DNA from: Sphingomonas jejuensis
GTDB lineage: Bacteria; Pseudomonadota; Alphaproteobacteria; Sphingomonadales; Sphingomonadaceae
Assembly: GCF_011927695.1 (NCBI RefSeq)
Contig: NZ_JAATJE010000001.1
Span: 1,116,001-1,180,000 of the forward strand
Direction of reading: 5' to 3'
DNA: 64,000 nucleotides
The position numbers were made by a program, and so were the translations under genes. Positions 35,125-44,928 of the stretch are shown here, piece after piece (positions within the stretch are counted from its first letter, which is position 1; each line of letters begins with the position of its first letter). The notes under the pieces are model-generated. The model saw only the letters and a list, made by a program, of their open reading frames with translations, ran no database searches and was not told the origin of the DNA.

Positions 35125-36548
35125 CGCCGCGGACGCTCTACCAGAAGATCTGGGACGCGCATGTGGTGGAGCGGCGGCCGGACGGCACCTGCCTGCTCTA
35201 TATCGATCGCCACCTGGTGCACGAGGTGACGAGCCCGCAGGCCTTTGAGGGGCTGCGCATGGCCGGGCGGCGGGTGCGGCGACCCGATCTGACGCTGGCG
35301 GTGCCAGACCATAATGTGCCGACCACGCCTCGGGTGCGGCCGGATGGCAGCCGGATGCCGATCGCCGATCCCGCATCGGCCGAACAGCTCGCCACGCTGG
35401 AGCGCAACGTCGCCGCGTTCGGCATCCCCTTCATCAACGACCGGGCGGCGGCGCAGGGCATCGTGCATGTGGTGGGTCCCGAACAGGGCTTCACCCTGCC
35501 CGGCACGACGCTGGTATGCGGCGACAGCCACACGGCCGCGCATGGCGCGCTGGGCGCGCTTGCCTTCGGCATCGGCACCAGCGAGGTGGAACATGTGCTG
35601 GCAACACAGACACTTCTGCTGAAGCCTTCACGCACGATGGAAGTTCGGGTCGACGGCGACCTTGGCCCCGGTGTCACGCCCAAGGACGTGGTGCTGGCGA
35701 TTATCGGCCGGCTGGGCGCGGCCGGCGGCACCGGCCATGTCATCGAATATCGCGGCAGCACCTTTGACGCGATGAGCGTGGAAGGCCGGCTGACGGTGGC
35801 CAACATGTCGATCGAGGCGGGCGCGAGATCAGGCCTGTTCGCCCCCGACGAGAAGACGATCGCCTATGTCGCGGGCCGGCCGATGGCGCCCACCGGCGCG
35901 GCGTGGGAGCGGATGGCGGCCTGGTGGCGGACGCTTCACACCGACGAAGGCGCGACCTTCGACGCATCGATCGTGCTGGACGCCGCCGACATCGCGCCGA
36001 CCGTGACCTGGGGAACGAGCCTGGACGATGTCGTCCCGATCACCGGCCGGGTCCCCGACCCCGACAGCTTTGCCGAGCCCGCCCGGCGCGAGGCGGCGCG
36101 CAAGGCAATCGCCTATATGGGCCTGGAGCCGGGCATGCCGATGACGGCGGTGCCGGTCAAAAACATCTTCATCGGCAGCTGCACCAACAGCCGGATCGAG
36201 GACCTGCGCGCGGCCGCCGCCGTGCTGTCGGGGCGGCGCGTCCATGACCGCATCCGCCAGGCGCTGGTGGTGCCGGGATCGGGACTGGTGAAGCGGCAGG
36301 CGGAGGCCGAGGGGCTGGACCGCGTGTTCACCGCCGCCGGGTTCGAGTGGCGGGAGCCGGGCTGTTCGATGTGCCTGGGCATGAACCCGGACAAGGTGCC
36401 CGCGGGCGAGCGATGCGCATCGACCAGCAACAGGAACTTCGTCGGCCGGCAGGGACCGGGCGCGCGCACGCACCTGCTGTCGCCGGCAATGGCGGCGGCG
36501 GCGGCTGTGACGGGCCGGATCACCGATGTGCGGGAATTGGCGGCATGA
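35121..36548 (+). CDS. leuC: 3-isopropylmalate dehydratase large subunit LeuC
   Basis: A 475-residue aconitase-family subunit carrying a 4Fe-4S cluster. Cluster cysteines lie in [15 protein letters not shown] and in [35 protein letters not shown] and the N-terminal [20 protein letters not shown] are family signatures. It works with LeuD to isomerise 2- to 3-isopropylmalate. It overlaps leuD by 4 bases. Confidence 0.95.
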   Translation: MTPRTLYQKIWDAHVVERRPDGTCLLYIDRHLVHEVTSPQAFEGLRMAGRRVRRPDLTLAVPDHNVPTTPRVRPDGSRMPIADPASAEQLATLERNVAAFGIPFINDRAAAQGIVHVVGPEQGFTLPGTTLVCGDSHTAAHGALGALAFGIGTSEVEHVLATQTLLLKPSRTMEVRVDGDLGPGVTPKDVVLAIIGRLGAAGGTGHVIEYRGSTFDAMSVEGRLTVANMSIEAGARSGLFAPDEKTIAYVAGRPMAPTGAAWERMAAWWRTLHTDEGATFDASIVLDAADIAPTVTWGTSLDDVVPITGRVPDPDSFAEPARREAARKAIAYMGLEPGMPMTAVPVKNIFIGSCTNSRIEDLRAAAAVLSGRRVHDRIRQALVVPGSGLVKRQAEAEGLDRVFTAAGFEWREPGCSMCLGMNPDKVPAGERCASTSNRNFVGRQGPGARTHLLSPAMAAAAAVTGRITDVRELAA

Positions 36549-37141
36549 TGCCGGTCACCCGGATCGCGGGACGAGCCATTCCGTTCGGCCAGGCCAATGT
36601 CGACACCGACATCATCATCCCGGCCGAGCATCTGAAGACGATCAGCCGGGTCGGGCTTGGCCGCTTCGCATTCGAGACGTTGCGCAGCCTGCCCGACAAC
36701 CTGTTCAATCGGCCCGAAAATGTCGAAGCGCCGATCCTGATCGCGGGTGACAATTTCGGCTGCGGATCGAGCCGGGAGCACGCCGTCTGGGCGTTGATGG
36801 ACATGGGCGTGCGGGCCGTGATCGCGCCGTCCTTTTCCGACATCTTTTCCGGCAACGCGTTCAAGAACGGCATGGTGACCGTGGCGCTGCCGCAGGCGGT
36901 GATCGACCGGTTGCTGGCGACGGCGGCGCAGGGCTGGGTCGAGATCGACCTGGATGCCCAGGCCGTGACGACGAGCGCGGGGGATCGCTTCGGCTTCGAC
37001 ATGGACGCGTTTCGGCGCGAGTGCCTGATGGAAGGGCGCGATGAAATCGGGCTGACGCTGATGAGCGAAGGCGCAATTGACGCTTACGAGGCGCAGGCGC
37101 TGCAGCTGGGATGGCAGATGACCTCGGCGCGCGTCGCCTGA
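36545..37141 (+). CDS. leuD: 3-isopropylmalate dehydratase small subunit LeuD
   Basis: A 198-residue swivelling-domain subunit of isopropylmalate isomerase. [20 protein letters not shown] and [20 protein letters not shown] are the family hallmarks. Last gene of the seven-gene unit; the MFS transporter gene converges 10 bases later. I saw no strong terminator at the junction. Confidence 0.95.
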   Translation: MMPVTRIAGRAIPFGQANVDTDIIIPAEHLKTISRVGLGRFAFETLRSLPDNLFNRPENVEAPILIAGDNFGCGSSREHAVWALMDMGVRAVIAPSFSDIFSGNAFKNGMVTVALPQAVIDRLLATAAQGWVEIDLDAQAVTTSAGDRFGFDMDAFRRECLMEGRDEIGLTLMSEGAIDAYEAQALQLGWQMTSARVA

Positions 37142-37151
37142 AGCGGCATCA

Positions 37152-38375
37152 TCAACGCACGCCCCTGATCGTCAGCAACATGGCCGTCCCGAGCGCGGCG
37201 AAGAGCGTGCCGGCGATGTAGACGGAGGGGAGCGCGCCTCCGGCGGCAAAGAGCGTGATGCCGACCAGCGGGCCGAAGCTTTGCGACAGCGCCACCGACA
37301 GGTTCATCGCGCCGAGGTCGCGACCGGTGCGGGCGGGATCGGGAAGGACAAGCGCGATCAGCGCGATGGTGGTGGTGGCGTAGAGGCCGTGGCCGGTGCC
37401 GAACAGCACCTGGCCGACAAGCGGGCCGGGCCAGTCCGGGGCGAGCAGCGTCGTCGAGATGCCCGCGCACATCAGGAGGCCGCCAGCAACCACCAGCGGT
37501 TTGCGGCGCCGGATGCGATCGGACAACAGCCCGCCGAGAAAGCCGCTCGCCAGGCCGGCGGCGGTCGAGGCGCCGAGCAGCAGGCTGAACACCGCATCAA
37601 CCGACCAGGTGGGCAGCGCCGCCGCGACGTCCGTCCGCTCCCCCAAATAGAACAGCAGATACAGCATGTTGAGCGTCACACCTGTTTCCAGGAGGAAGCG
37701 CGACAGGAAGGCGGCGCGGAAGTCTGGAAAGCGGAAGGCGGCAAAGCCGAGGCGCGGACCGGCCGGCGTGACCGCCACCCGCGGTTCCCTCAGGCGGAGC
37801 GCGAACGGCAGCACCAGCGCCGCGACGGCCAGGCAGACCACCGTGAAGCGGGTGGCCGTCCCGTCGACCAGCACGCCAACGACGCCCGCCGTGAAGAAGT
37901 AGCCGGCCGGAAGCGCGAGGCCCGCCCAGGCGGCGGCCGTGCCCTTCTGCCGGTCCGGCACCATGTCGGGCAGCACCGCCAGCAGCGGCGCGAACATGGC
38001 GTTCACCGACACCTGGTAGAGGATCATCGCGCCGAGCAGCATGGCCGGCGACGGCGCCCAGCCAATCAGCAGGAGCGACAGGATCGTCGCCGCGAGCCCG
38101 CCGAGGATCCAGGGACGGCGCCGACCGAACCGGGTGCGGGTGGCGTCGCTGGCCGCGCCGAACAGGAGGTTGGCGAGCGCGGCGGTCAGCCCGCTCGCCA
38201 AGCCGATCTGGCTGAGCAGCAGCGCGCGGCCGGCGGGGTCGATCTCGGCCGCCTTCGACGGCAGGAGCAGCGTGAGAAGCGGAATGAAGGCGATGAAGGC
38301 GCCGGCATTGGCGAGGCCGTAGCCGACGATGAAGCGGGACGAGCGCAGCGGCGCCTCCCCCGCTTCGCCCGTCAT
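37152..38375 (-). CDS. MFS transporter, probably sugar uptake
   Basis: A 407-residue protein with about twelve hydrophobic helices. The loop between helices 2 and 3 reads LLFGAASDATRTRFGRRRPW, with the D-x-x-R-x-R-x-G-R-R-R-P pattern of sugar:cation symporters of the GPH/MFS type. ATG 38375 was chosen; 38399 adds eight residues. It follows the GH3 beta-glucosidase on the same strand with 62 bases between, so import of the released sugar is likely. The substrate is inferred from context. Confidence 0.8.
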   Translation of the reverse strand: MTGEAGEAPLRSSRFIVGYGLANAGAFIAFIPLLTLLLPSKAAEIDPAGRALLLSQIGLASGLTAALANLLFGAASDATRTRFGRRRPWILGGLAATILSLLLIGWAPSPAMLLGAMILYQVSVNAMFAPLLAVLPDMVPDRQKGTAAAWAGLALPAGYFFTAGVVGVLVDGTATRFTVVCLAVAALVLPFALRLREPRVAVTPAGPRLGFAAFRFPDFRAAFLSRFLLETGVTLNMLYLLFYLGERTDVAAALPTWSVDAVFSLLLGASTAAGLASGFLGGLLSDRIRRRKPLVVAGGLLMCAGISTTLLAPDWPGPLVGQVLFGTGHGLYATTTIALIALVLPDPARTGRDLGAMNLSVALSQSFGPLVGITLFAAGGALPSVYIAGTLFAALGTAMLLTIRGVR

Positions 38376-38437
38376 CCGCGCCCCGCCCCCATCGACCATG
38401 CCCTGCTATGCCCGGCGCGGTGCCCCTCGTCCAATCG

Positions 38438-40729
38438 TCAGGCGGTGAGCGTGAACTCTCCGGTGACGCCCTCCGCCTCGGCCGATGGTGCGATCCACAG
38501 CCGGAAGCGGCCGGGCTCCACCGTGCGGCCGAGATCCTGGCCGACGAACAGCAGGTCGTCGCGGGTCAGGCGGAACTCGACCTGCTCCGACGCGCCCGGG
38601 GCGAGATCGACCCGGCGGAAGGCCTTCAGCTCGCGCACGGGGCGGGTGATGCTGGCGGCGAGATCGCGGATGTAGAGCTGCACCACCTCCGTCGCGGCGC
38701 GCGTGCCGCTGTTGGTGACGGTGGCGCGTGCGACCAGCGTGCCGCCGGGTGCCAAGCTGCCGCCGCCGAGATCGAGCGCGGAATAGCCGATGCGGCCGTA
38801 GGTGAGCCCATGGCCGAAGGGATAGAGGGCGGCGTTCGGCCCCTCCCGCCAGCGCGCCTTGTATTCGAGGAGCGGCCCGGGCGGGTTGGGCCGGCCCGTC
38901 GGCTTGTGGCTGTAATGATAGGGCTGCTGGCCGTCCGCATGCGGGAAGCTGACGGGCAGGCGCGCGGACGGTGCCACGTCGCCGAAGAGGATGTCGGCGG
39001 TTGCCGGGCCGGACTCGGAGCCGAGGAACCAGGTGACAAGGATGGCGGACGCATCGTTGATGGCACCGGTGAGCGCGAGCGCGCGGCCGTTCTTCAACAG
39101 GACCACGGTGGGCTTGCCGACGGCGGCGACGGCATCGGCCAGCGCCTGCTGCGCGGGCGGGACGATGATCTGGGTGCGCGACTGCGCCTCGCCGGACATG
39201 CGCTGGCTCTCACCCACCGCGAGCACCACGATGTCGGCGGCGGCGGCGGCGAGCACGGCGGCCTCGATCCCGCCGGGCAGCGGCGCGTCGATGTCGGAGC
39301 CGGCGACCGCGGTGACGAGCGAAGGATCGGCAACGGCGGCACGGACGCCGGTCAGGAGGTCGACCGCCTCCGCATCGGAGCCATAGACGTTCCAGGTGCC
39401 GACCAGGTCATGCTGCCCTTCGGCGAACGGGCCGATCAGGGCGATGCGCTTGCCCGACTTGGGCAGGGGCAGCAGGTCGCCCTCGTTCTTCAGCATGACG
39501 ATCGAGCGGGCGCCGGCCTCCCGTGCGAGGCGGAGGTTCGCGGGCGTGCGAACGCGGGTGCGCTCCCGCCGGGGATCGATGCGGCGGAAGGGATCGTCGA
39601 ACAGGCCCAGGCGCTGCTTCAGCGCCAGCACGCGGCGCACGGCCTGGTCGAGCCGCTCCATCGGCACGTCGCCGGATGCGACGAGGCCGGGCAGATGTTC
39701 CAGGTAGAAGCCGGACTGCATCGACATGTCGACCCCCGCCATGAAGGCGAGCCGGGTGGCATCGCGCGCATCGGCGGCAAAGCCATGGTCGATCAGCTCC
39801 ATGTCGCCCGTGTAGTCGGACACGACGAGGCCGTCGAAGCCCCATTCGCGGCGCAGCACCTGGGTCAGCAGCCATTCGTTCGCCGTCGCAGGGATGCCCG
39901 ACAACTCGTTGAAAGAGGCCATGGTCGTGCCCGATCCGGCGGCGAATGCGGCCTGGAAGGGCGGGAAATAGACTTCGCGCAACGTGCGCTCCGACACGTC
40001 CACGGTGTTGTAGTCGAGCCCCGCTTCCGCCGCGCCATAGGCGGCGAAATGCTTGGCGCAGCTCATCAGCGCCGTGTCGGCGGCGAGGCCGCGTTCACCC
40101 TGGAAGCCGCGCACGCGCGCGTCCGCCATGATCCGGCCGAGGAGGATGTCCTCGCCGGCGCCCTCGACACCGCGGCCCCAGCGCTGATCGCGGGCGATGT
40201 CGACCATCGGCGCGAAGGTCCAGTCGATGCCGGCGGCCGACGCTTCCTCCGCCGCGACACGGGCGGTGCGGCGGGCAAGCTCCGGATCGAAGCTGCCGGC
40301 CTCCGCGATCGGCATGGGGAACACGGTGCGAAAGCCGTGGATGATGTCGGCGGCGAAGATGAGGGGCACCCGCAGCCGGCTTTCGCGCACGGCCACCGTC
40401 TGCATGCGGCGCGCCATTTCCGCGCCATTGCCGTTGAACACGCCGCCAAGCCGGCCGCGCCGGGTCTGTTCGAGCTGCTCATCGAAGCTTGCGGTGGCGG
40501 TGATGGGATTGAGCGCGTTGGCAGCGCCACCGGCCCAGGCGGCCGCCATCAAGGTGACCTGCCCGGCCTTTTCCTCCACCGTCATCTCGCCGAGGAGGCG
40601 CTCAACCGATGCGGGCAGCGCCTGCCCGTCGCCCTGGAGCAGCAGCGCCCGCGCCGGGCTGGACGCCCAGGCCGTGATCGCCGCGCCGCCGGCCAGCAGC
40701 GCGCGCCGCGAGAGACCCATGTCGTTCAT
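38438..40729 (-). CDS. GH3 beta-glucosidase, exported (BglX-like)
   Basis: A 763-residue glycoside hydrolase family 3 enzyme. MGLSRRALLAGGAAITAWA is a twin-arginine type signal, so export to the periplasm after folding is likely. The catalytic nucleophile Asp lies in WGFDGLVVSDYTGDMELIDH. SCAKHFAAYGAAEAGLDYN is the KH substrate motif. The C-terminal fibronectin III-like domain includes VTNSGTRAATEVVQLYIRDL. Start ATG 40729 sits just before the signal. It diverges from the LacI regulator and shares a gap holding a LacI-type operator. It should release glucose from beta-gluco-oligosaccharides. Confidence 0.9.
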   Translation of the reverse strand: MNDMGLSRRALLAGGAAITAWASSPARALLLQGDGQALPASVERLLGEMTVEEKAGQVTLMAAAWAGGAANALNPITATASFDEQLEQTRRGRLGGVFNGNGAEMARRMQTVAVRESRLRVPLIFAADIIHGFRTVFPMPIAEAGSFDPELARRTARVAAEEASAAGIDWTFAPMVDIARDQRWGRGVEGAGEDILLGRIMADARVRGFQGERGLAADTALMSCAKHFAAYGAAEAGLDYNTVDVSERTLREVYFPPFQAAFAAGSGTTMASFNELSGIPATANEWLLTQVLRREWGFDGLVVSDYTGDMELIDHGFAADARDATRLAFMAGVDMSMQSGFYLEHLPGLVASGDVPMERLDQAVRRVLALKQRLGLFDDPFRRIDPRRERTRVRTPANLRLAREAGARSIVMLKNEGDLLPLPKSGKRIALIGPFAEGQHDLVGTWNVYGSDAEAVDLLTGVRAAVADPSLVTAVAGSDIDAPLPGGIEAAVLAAAAADIVVLAVGESQRMSGEAQSRTQIIVPPAQQALADAVAAVGKPTVVLLKNGRALALTGAINDASAILVTWFLGSESGPATADILFGDVAPSARLPVSFPHADGQQPYHYSHKPTGRPNPPGPLLEYKARWREGPNAALYPFGHGLTYGRIGYSALDLGGGSLAPGGTLVARATVTNSGTRAATEVVQLYIRDLAASITRPVRELKAFRRVDLAPGASEQVEFRLTRDDLLFVGQDLGRTVEPGRFRLWIAPSAEAEGVTGEFTLTA

Positions 40730-40800
40730 TCCGCTCCCCTTGGATTGATCTTGATCTGCCGAATGGCCGAATCGCGGCCTTGAGCGCCAGAGTAGATTGA

Positions 40801-40814
40801 TGTAACCGGTTTCA
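40801..40814. promoter_or_regulatory. LacI-family operator
   Basis: TGTAACCGGTTTCA is a near-perfect palindrome centred on CG, the form bound by many LacI-type repressors. It lies 72 bases upstream of the GH3 start and 72 bases upstream of the LacI start, so one site could control both directions. Only one half-site position differs from perfect symmetry. Confidence 0.6.
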
Positions 40815-40885
40815 GCAACCAGCCGACCAAGCGGCGGTGACGAGCGCCGGCAAGGCGCCGGGACCAGGTGGAGGACAAAGGCGCG

Positions 40886-41923
40886 ATGGCAGGAGCGACG
40901 ATCCGCGACGTTGCGCGGGAGGCGGCAGCATCTGTCGCGTCCGTGTCGCGCGTGCTGAACGGATCGGCGCAGGTTCGCGACTCGCTGCGCGTCAGGGTGG
41001 AAAACGCCATCGCGACGCTCGGCTATGTGCCCCATGCCGGCGCCCGCAGCCTGAGCCTGGCGCAGTCGAACGCGATCGGCGTGGTTCTGCCCGACCTTCA
41101 CGGCGAGTTCTTTTCCGAGCTGCTGCGAGGCATGGACCAGGAGGCGTCTGCGCGCGGACGCCAGCTGCTGCTGTCCAACATCCACGACGATCCCGCGCGC
41201 GCGGTGGCGGCGCTGCAATCGATGCGCGGGCGGGTCGACGGCATGGTGCTGATGGCGCCGCACCTGGATCCCGACGCGCTGATGAACGGCCTGCCGAGCG
41301 CGGTGCCGGCAGTGATGGTGAACTGTGCGCCCCACCGTCGTCCGGCGGCCGAGCTGCGCGTCGACAGCGTGGCCGGCGCGGTCGCGGCGGTGGAGCATCT
41401 GGTGGCGAGCGGGCGCCGGCGGATCGTCCATGTCGCGGGCCCCGACAGCAACGTCGACGCGCGCGACCGGCGGCGCGGGTATGAACAGGCGATGGCGGCC
41501 GCCGGGCTATCGCCGATGATCCTGGAGGGATCGTTCAACGAGGCGGACGGCGTGCGCGCGGCCGAAGCGCTGATCGCCCGGCCGGGCATGGCCGATGCGC
41601 TGTTCGCGGCGAACGACATGATGGCGATCGGCGCCATGACCACGCTGCGCGAGGCAGGGATCGGCGTTCCGGACGACGTCGCCGTGGTCGGCTTCGACGA
41701 CATTCCGATGGCGCGGCTGATCTCGCCGGGCCTGAGCACCGTCCGGGTGGACATCGCCGCGCTGGGCGCGCGCGCCGTCGCCCGGCTGGTGCGCCAGATC
41801 GACGGGATCGTCGATCATGACATCGAGCTTCACCCCCCCGTGCTGATTGTGCGGGGCAGCAGCCAATCCAACACAAGCACAACGAACCCGCAGGGCGGGT
41901 CACATGGAGGAACATGCTCATGA
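40886..41923 (+). CDS. LacI-family transcriptional regulator
   Basis: A 345-residue repressor. The N-terminal helix-turn-helix and hinge read ATIRDVAREAAASVASVSRV then LNGSAQV; the rest is a periplasmic-binding-protein-like sensor domain (NAIGVVLPDLHGEFFSELLR, VVGFDDIPMARLISPGLSTV). It is expected to bind a sugar inducer released from the local glycan. ATG 40886 was chosen; GTG 40868 is possible. Its stop overlaps the receptor start, which is unusual for a regulator and couples their translation. Confidence 0.9.
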   Translation: MAGATIRDVAREAAASVASVSRVLNGSAQVRDSLRVRVENAIATLGYVPHAGARSLSLAQSNAIGVVLPDLHGEFFSELLRGMDQEASARGRQLLLSNIHDDPARAVAALQSMRGRVDGMVLMAPHLDPDALMNGLPSAVPAVMVNCAPHRRPAAELRVDSVAGAVAAVEHLVASGRRRIVHVAGPDSNVDARDRRRGYEQAMAAAGLSPMILEGSFNEADGVRAAEALIARPGMADALFAANDMMAIGAMTTLREAGIGVPDDVAVVGFDDIPMARLISPGLSTVRVDIAALGARAVARLVRQIDGIVDHDIELHPPVLIVRGSSQSNTSTTNPQGGSHGGTCS

Positions 41924-44853
41924 CGAAATTCACGGCCCTGCGGCTGCTGGCGAGCGCCACCGCGCTTGCAGCGGGAACGGTCGCGCTGCCCCAGGCGGCC
42001 TATGCCCAGACGACGACCGCATCGCTGCGCGGCCAGGTGCGCGACGGCGCCGGCCAGCCGGTCAGCGGCGCCACGGTGACGGCGGTCGCCACCGCCACCA
42101 ACATCACCTATCGCCAGGTGACGGACGCGCAGGGGCGGTACACGCTGAACGCCATCCGTCCGGGCGCGTATCGGGTGACGATCGAGGGTGCCGACAGCGC
42201 GCAGCGTTTCGTGACCGACGTCGTCCTGGGCGTCGGCCAGGCCGGCACCCTGGATGCCGCCCTCACCGCGGCGCCCGATTCGTCCGGATCGGAGACGGTG
42301 CCGGGCCAGGTCGAAGGCAGCCTGGACACTGGAGAAACCATCACCGTCACCGCGACCCGCCTGCCCGAGACGCGGACCAGCGAAGTCGCCACCAACGTCA
42401 CGCAGGACCAGATCCGCATCCTTCCGCAGTCGGACCGCAACTTCCTGTCGTTCGCCGCGCTCGCCCCCGGCGTCCGCTACAACGACAGCGAGACCAGCAA
42501 GACGATCACGTCCGGCGCATCCGTCGCGGCGCAGGTGAACGTCTTCATCGACGGTGTCAGCCTGAAGAACCAGGTGCAGGAAAGCGGCATCGCCGGCCAG
42601 CAGAACAGCCGCGGCAATCCGTTCGGTCAGCTTGCCGTTCAGGAGTTCCGCGTGCTGACGCAGAACTACAAGGCGGAATATGATCAGGCGGCGGCGGCCA
42701 TCGTCACCGCTGTGACCAAGTCCGGCACAAACGAGTTCCACGGTGAATTCTTCGGCCAGTATACCGACCGCAGCCTTGCCGCGACCGACTTCTTCGTGGC
42801 GCGCCGCGGCGAGCCCGAGCCCGTGTTCGAGCGCAAGCAGTATGGCGCGTCGCTGGGCGGTCCGATCATCGAGGACCGGCTGTTCTTCTTCGCGGCCTAT
42901 GAAGCGAACGACCAGGACCGCGCCTTCAACGTCTCCTTCAACCCGAACGCCACGGCCGAGCAGCGGGCGATCGTCGGCGACATCGAGGGATCGTTCGTCA
43001 GCCCGTTCCGGTCGGACTTCTACTTCGGCAAGCTGACCTTCACGCCCGACGACCGGCAGGTCTGGGACCTGTCGTACAGCCGGCGCGAGGAAACCGATAT
43101 CCAGGGCTTTGGCGGCCAGACCGCGTTCGAGTTCGCCGAGAACAAGCTCAACACCGTCGACACCTACGCCTTGAAGTGGACCTACAGCGGCGACGACTTC
43201 GTCAACGAGTTCACCGGCAGCTATCTGAGCTCCACCTTCAACCCGACGGCGCTGAACCCGGACTTGCCCACCCTCGACTATCAGGGCTTGGCCCTGGTGG
43301 GCGGCCGCGATGCGACCCGCCGGTATACGCAGGACAGCTATATCCTGCGCAATGACCTGACCTACAGCGGGCTTGACGGCCACGTGTTCAAGGGCGGCCT
43401 GCGCATCGGCTTCCAGGACTATGATGCCGACGACCAGCGCGTGCCGCAGGGCAAGTATATCTTCCGCATCAGCAACAACCAGACGCCGAACAACCCGAAC
43501 GACGATACCGATTTCAGCTTCCCGGCAGAGGCGCAGCTGGGCCTCGGCAACTCGCTCATCTCCGCATCGAACTTCCAGCTCGGCGTCTATATCCAGGACG
43601 ATTGGGATATCACCGACCGCCTGCAGCTGAACCTGGGTCTTCGTTGGGACTACGAAGACAACATGTTCAACAACAAATATGTGACGCCGGCAGCGGCGGC
43701 GGCGGCGCTGCGGACGTTGCCGGTCACCGACTATTTCGATCCGGAAGCCTACATCACCGACGGTACCGATCGTCCGCCGGCCACCAACCTGTGGCAGCCG
43801 CGCATCGGTTTCAGCTATGACCTGTTCGACAACCAGAGCACGGTGATCTTCGGCGGCTATGGCCGTTATTACGACCGCAACGTGTTCATCAACACGCTCG
43901 ACGAGCGTTACCGGCAGCAGTACCGGCTCGGCACCTTCTTCTTCTCCCGGGACGGACAGCCGCGTGACGGCAATCCGACGGTGGTGTGGGATCCGCGCTA
44001 CCTGACGCGCGAAGGGCTGCTGGAGCTGCAGGCGACCGCACGGACCGGCCTGCCGGAACTGTTCGCCGTTCCGAACGAGCCGAAGGTGCCGGTGACCGAT
44101 CAGTTCAGCGTCGGCGTGCGCCAGCAGGTTGGCGTGTTCCAGGCGTCGATCACGGGAACCTACATCCGTGGCCGGAACGGCTACACGCACCTGTTCGCCA
44201 CGCGACTGCCGAACGGCGAATGCTGCGACACGTCGACGGTTCGGCCGTTCGGCTTCGCCAATGCGCTGATCGGCTATGCGGGTCTCGACACCCGTTACTA
44301 CGGCTTGTTCTTCACGCTCGATAAGCCCTACTCCGAGAGCTCCGGCTGGGGCCTGAACATCGCCTACACGCTGTCGAAGGGCGAGCAGAACGGCAACGAC
44401 CTCTTCTCGCTCGATAAGATCACCCCCGACGATTACGGCTTCCGGCCGCGCCCGGGCGACCAGCGGCACCGGGTGGTGCTGTCCGGCATCGTCGACCTGC
44501 CGTTCGGCTTCCGCGCATCGACGCTGACCACCGTGGCGTCGAAATCCGCCATCCAGGTCACCTCGCCGGGCGGCGTGAACGAGCGGGAGATCACCTCGGT
44601 TTATCCGGGTGACAACAATTGCCTGGGCATCTTCGCTTTTTGCGAGGTCAATCTGACGCTTGAAAACGAGCAGGAGGTGTTCGGCGGGCACAACATCAGC
44701 TTTGCCGTCGACCTCCTGAATGCGTTCAACAACCGAAACTTCGGGACCAACTTCAACGCGTCTTCGGGACCGAACGGCGAGCAGTTCTTCGAGCCGAACA
44801 ATCTGGCCACCCTGCCCCGCCGCGTGCAGTTCCGCGTCGGTTACCGCTTTTAA
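41920..44853 (+). CDS. TonB-dependent receptor (Oar-like, with carboxypeptidase-regulatory domain)
   Basis: A 977-residue outer-membrane receptor. A signal peptide (about residues 1-30, ending QAAYAQ) is followed by a carboxypeptidase-regulatory-like domain (LRGQVRDGAGQPVSGATVTA, AQGRYTLNAIRPGAYRVTIE), then the plug (TKSGTNEFHG region) and a long barrel ending in VGYRF with terminal Phe. It would bring oligosaccharides across the outer membrane using TonB energy. ATG 41920 has GGAGG 9 bases upstream; ATG 41914 is too close to that site. The next gene starts 75 bases later. Confidence 0.9.
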   Translation: MTKFTALRLLASATALAAGTVALPQAAYAQTTTASLRGQVRDGAGQPVSGATVTAVATATNITYRQVTDAQGRYTLNAIRPGAYRVTIEGADSAQRFVTDVVLGVGQAGTLDAALTAAPDSSGSETVPGQVEGSLDTGETITVTATRLPETRTSEVATNVTQDQIRILPQSDRNFLSFAALAPGVRYNDSETSKTITSGASVAAQVNVFIDGVSLKNQVQESGIAGQQNSRGNPFGQLAVQEFRVLTQNYKAEYDQAAAAIVTAVTKSGTNEFHGEFFGQYTDRSLAATDFFVARRGEPEPVFERKQYGASLGGPIIEDRLFFFAAYEANDQDRAFNVSFNPNATAEQRAIVGDIEGSFVSPFRSDFYFGKLTFTPDDRQVWDLSYSRREETDIQGFGGQTAFEFAENKLNTVDTYALKWTYSGDDFVNEFTGSYLSSTFNPTALNPDLPTLDYQGLALVGGRDATRRYTQDSYILRNDLTYSGLDGHVFKGGLRIGFQDYDADDQRVPQGKYIFRISNNQTPNNPNDDTDFSFPAEAQLGLGNSLISASNFQLGVYIQDDWDITDRLQLNLGLRWDYEDNMFNNKYVTPAAAAAALRTLPVTDYFDPEAYITDGTDRPPATNLWQPRIGFSYDLFDNQSTVIFGGYGRYYDRNVFINTLDERYRQQYRLGTFFFSRDGQPRDGNPTVVWDPRYLTREGLLELQATARTGLPELFAVPNEPKVPVTDQFSVGVRQQVGVFQASITGTYIRGRNGYTHLFATRLPNGECCDTSTVRPFGFANALIGYAGLDTRYYGLFFTLDKPYSESSGWGLNIAYTLSKGEQNGNDLFSLDKITPDDYGFRPRPGDQRHRVVLSGIVDLPFGFRASTLTTVASKSAIQVTSPGGVNEREITSVYPGDNNCLGIFAFCEVNLTLENEQEVFGGHNISFAVDLLNAFNNRNFGTNFNASSGPNGEQFFEPNNLATLPRRVQFRVGYRF

Positions 44854-44928
44854 GCCTCCCTGCGCCGGGGTGGAGCCATGCGCTTCGCCCCGGATGTTCC
44901 TTCGCGTAAGACAGACAAAGGAGCAGCA

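Noticed and set aside
40730-41431. Extension of the GH3 frame far upstream
   Set aside because: The open frame continues over the operator and lacI on the opposite strand; the signal peptide after ATG 40729 marks the true start.
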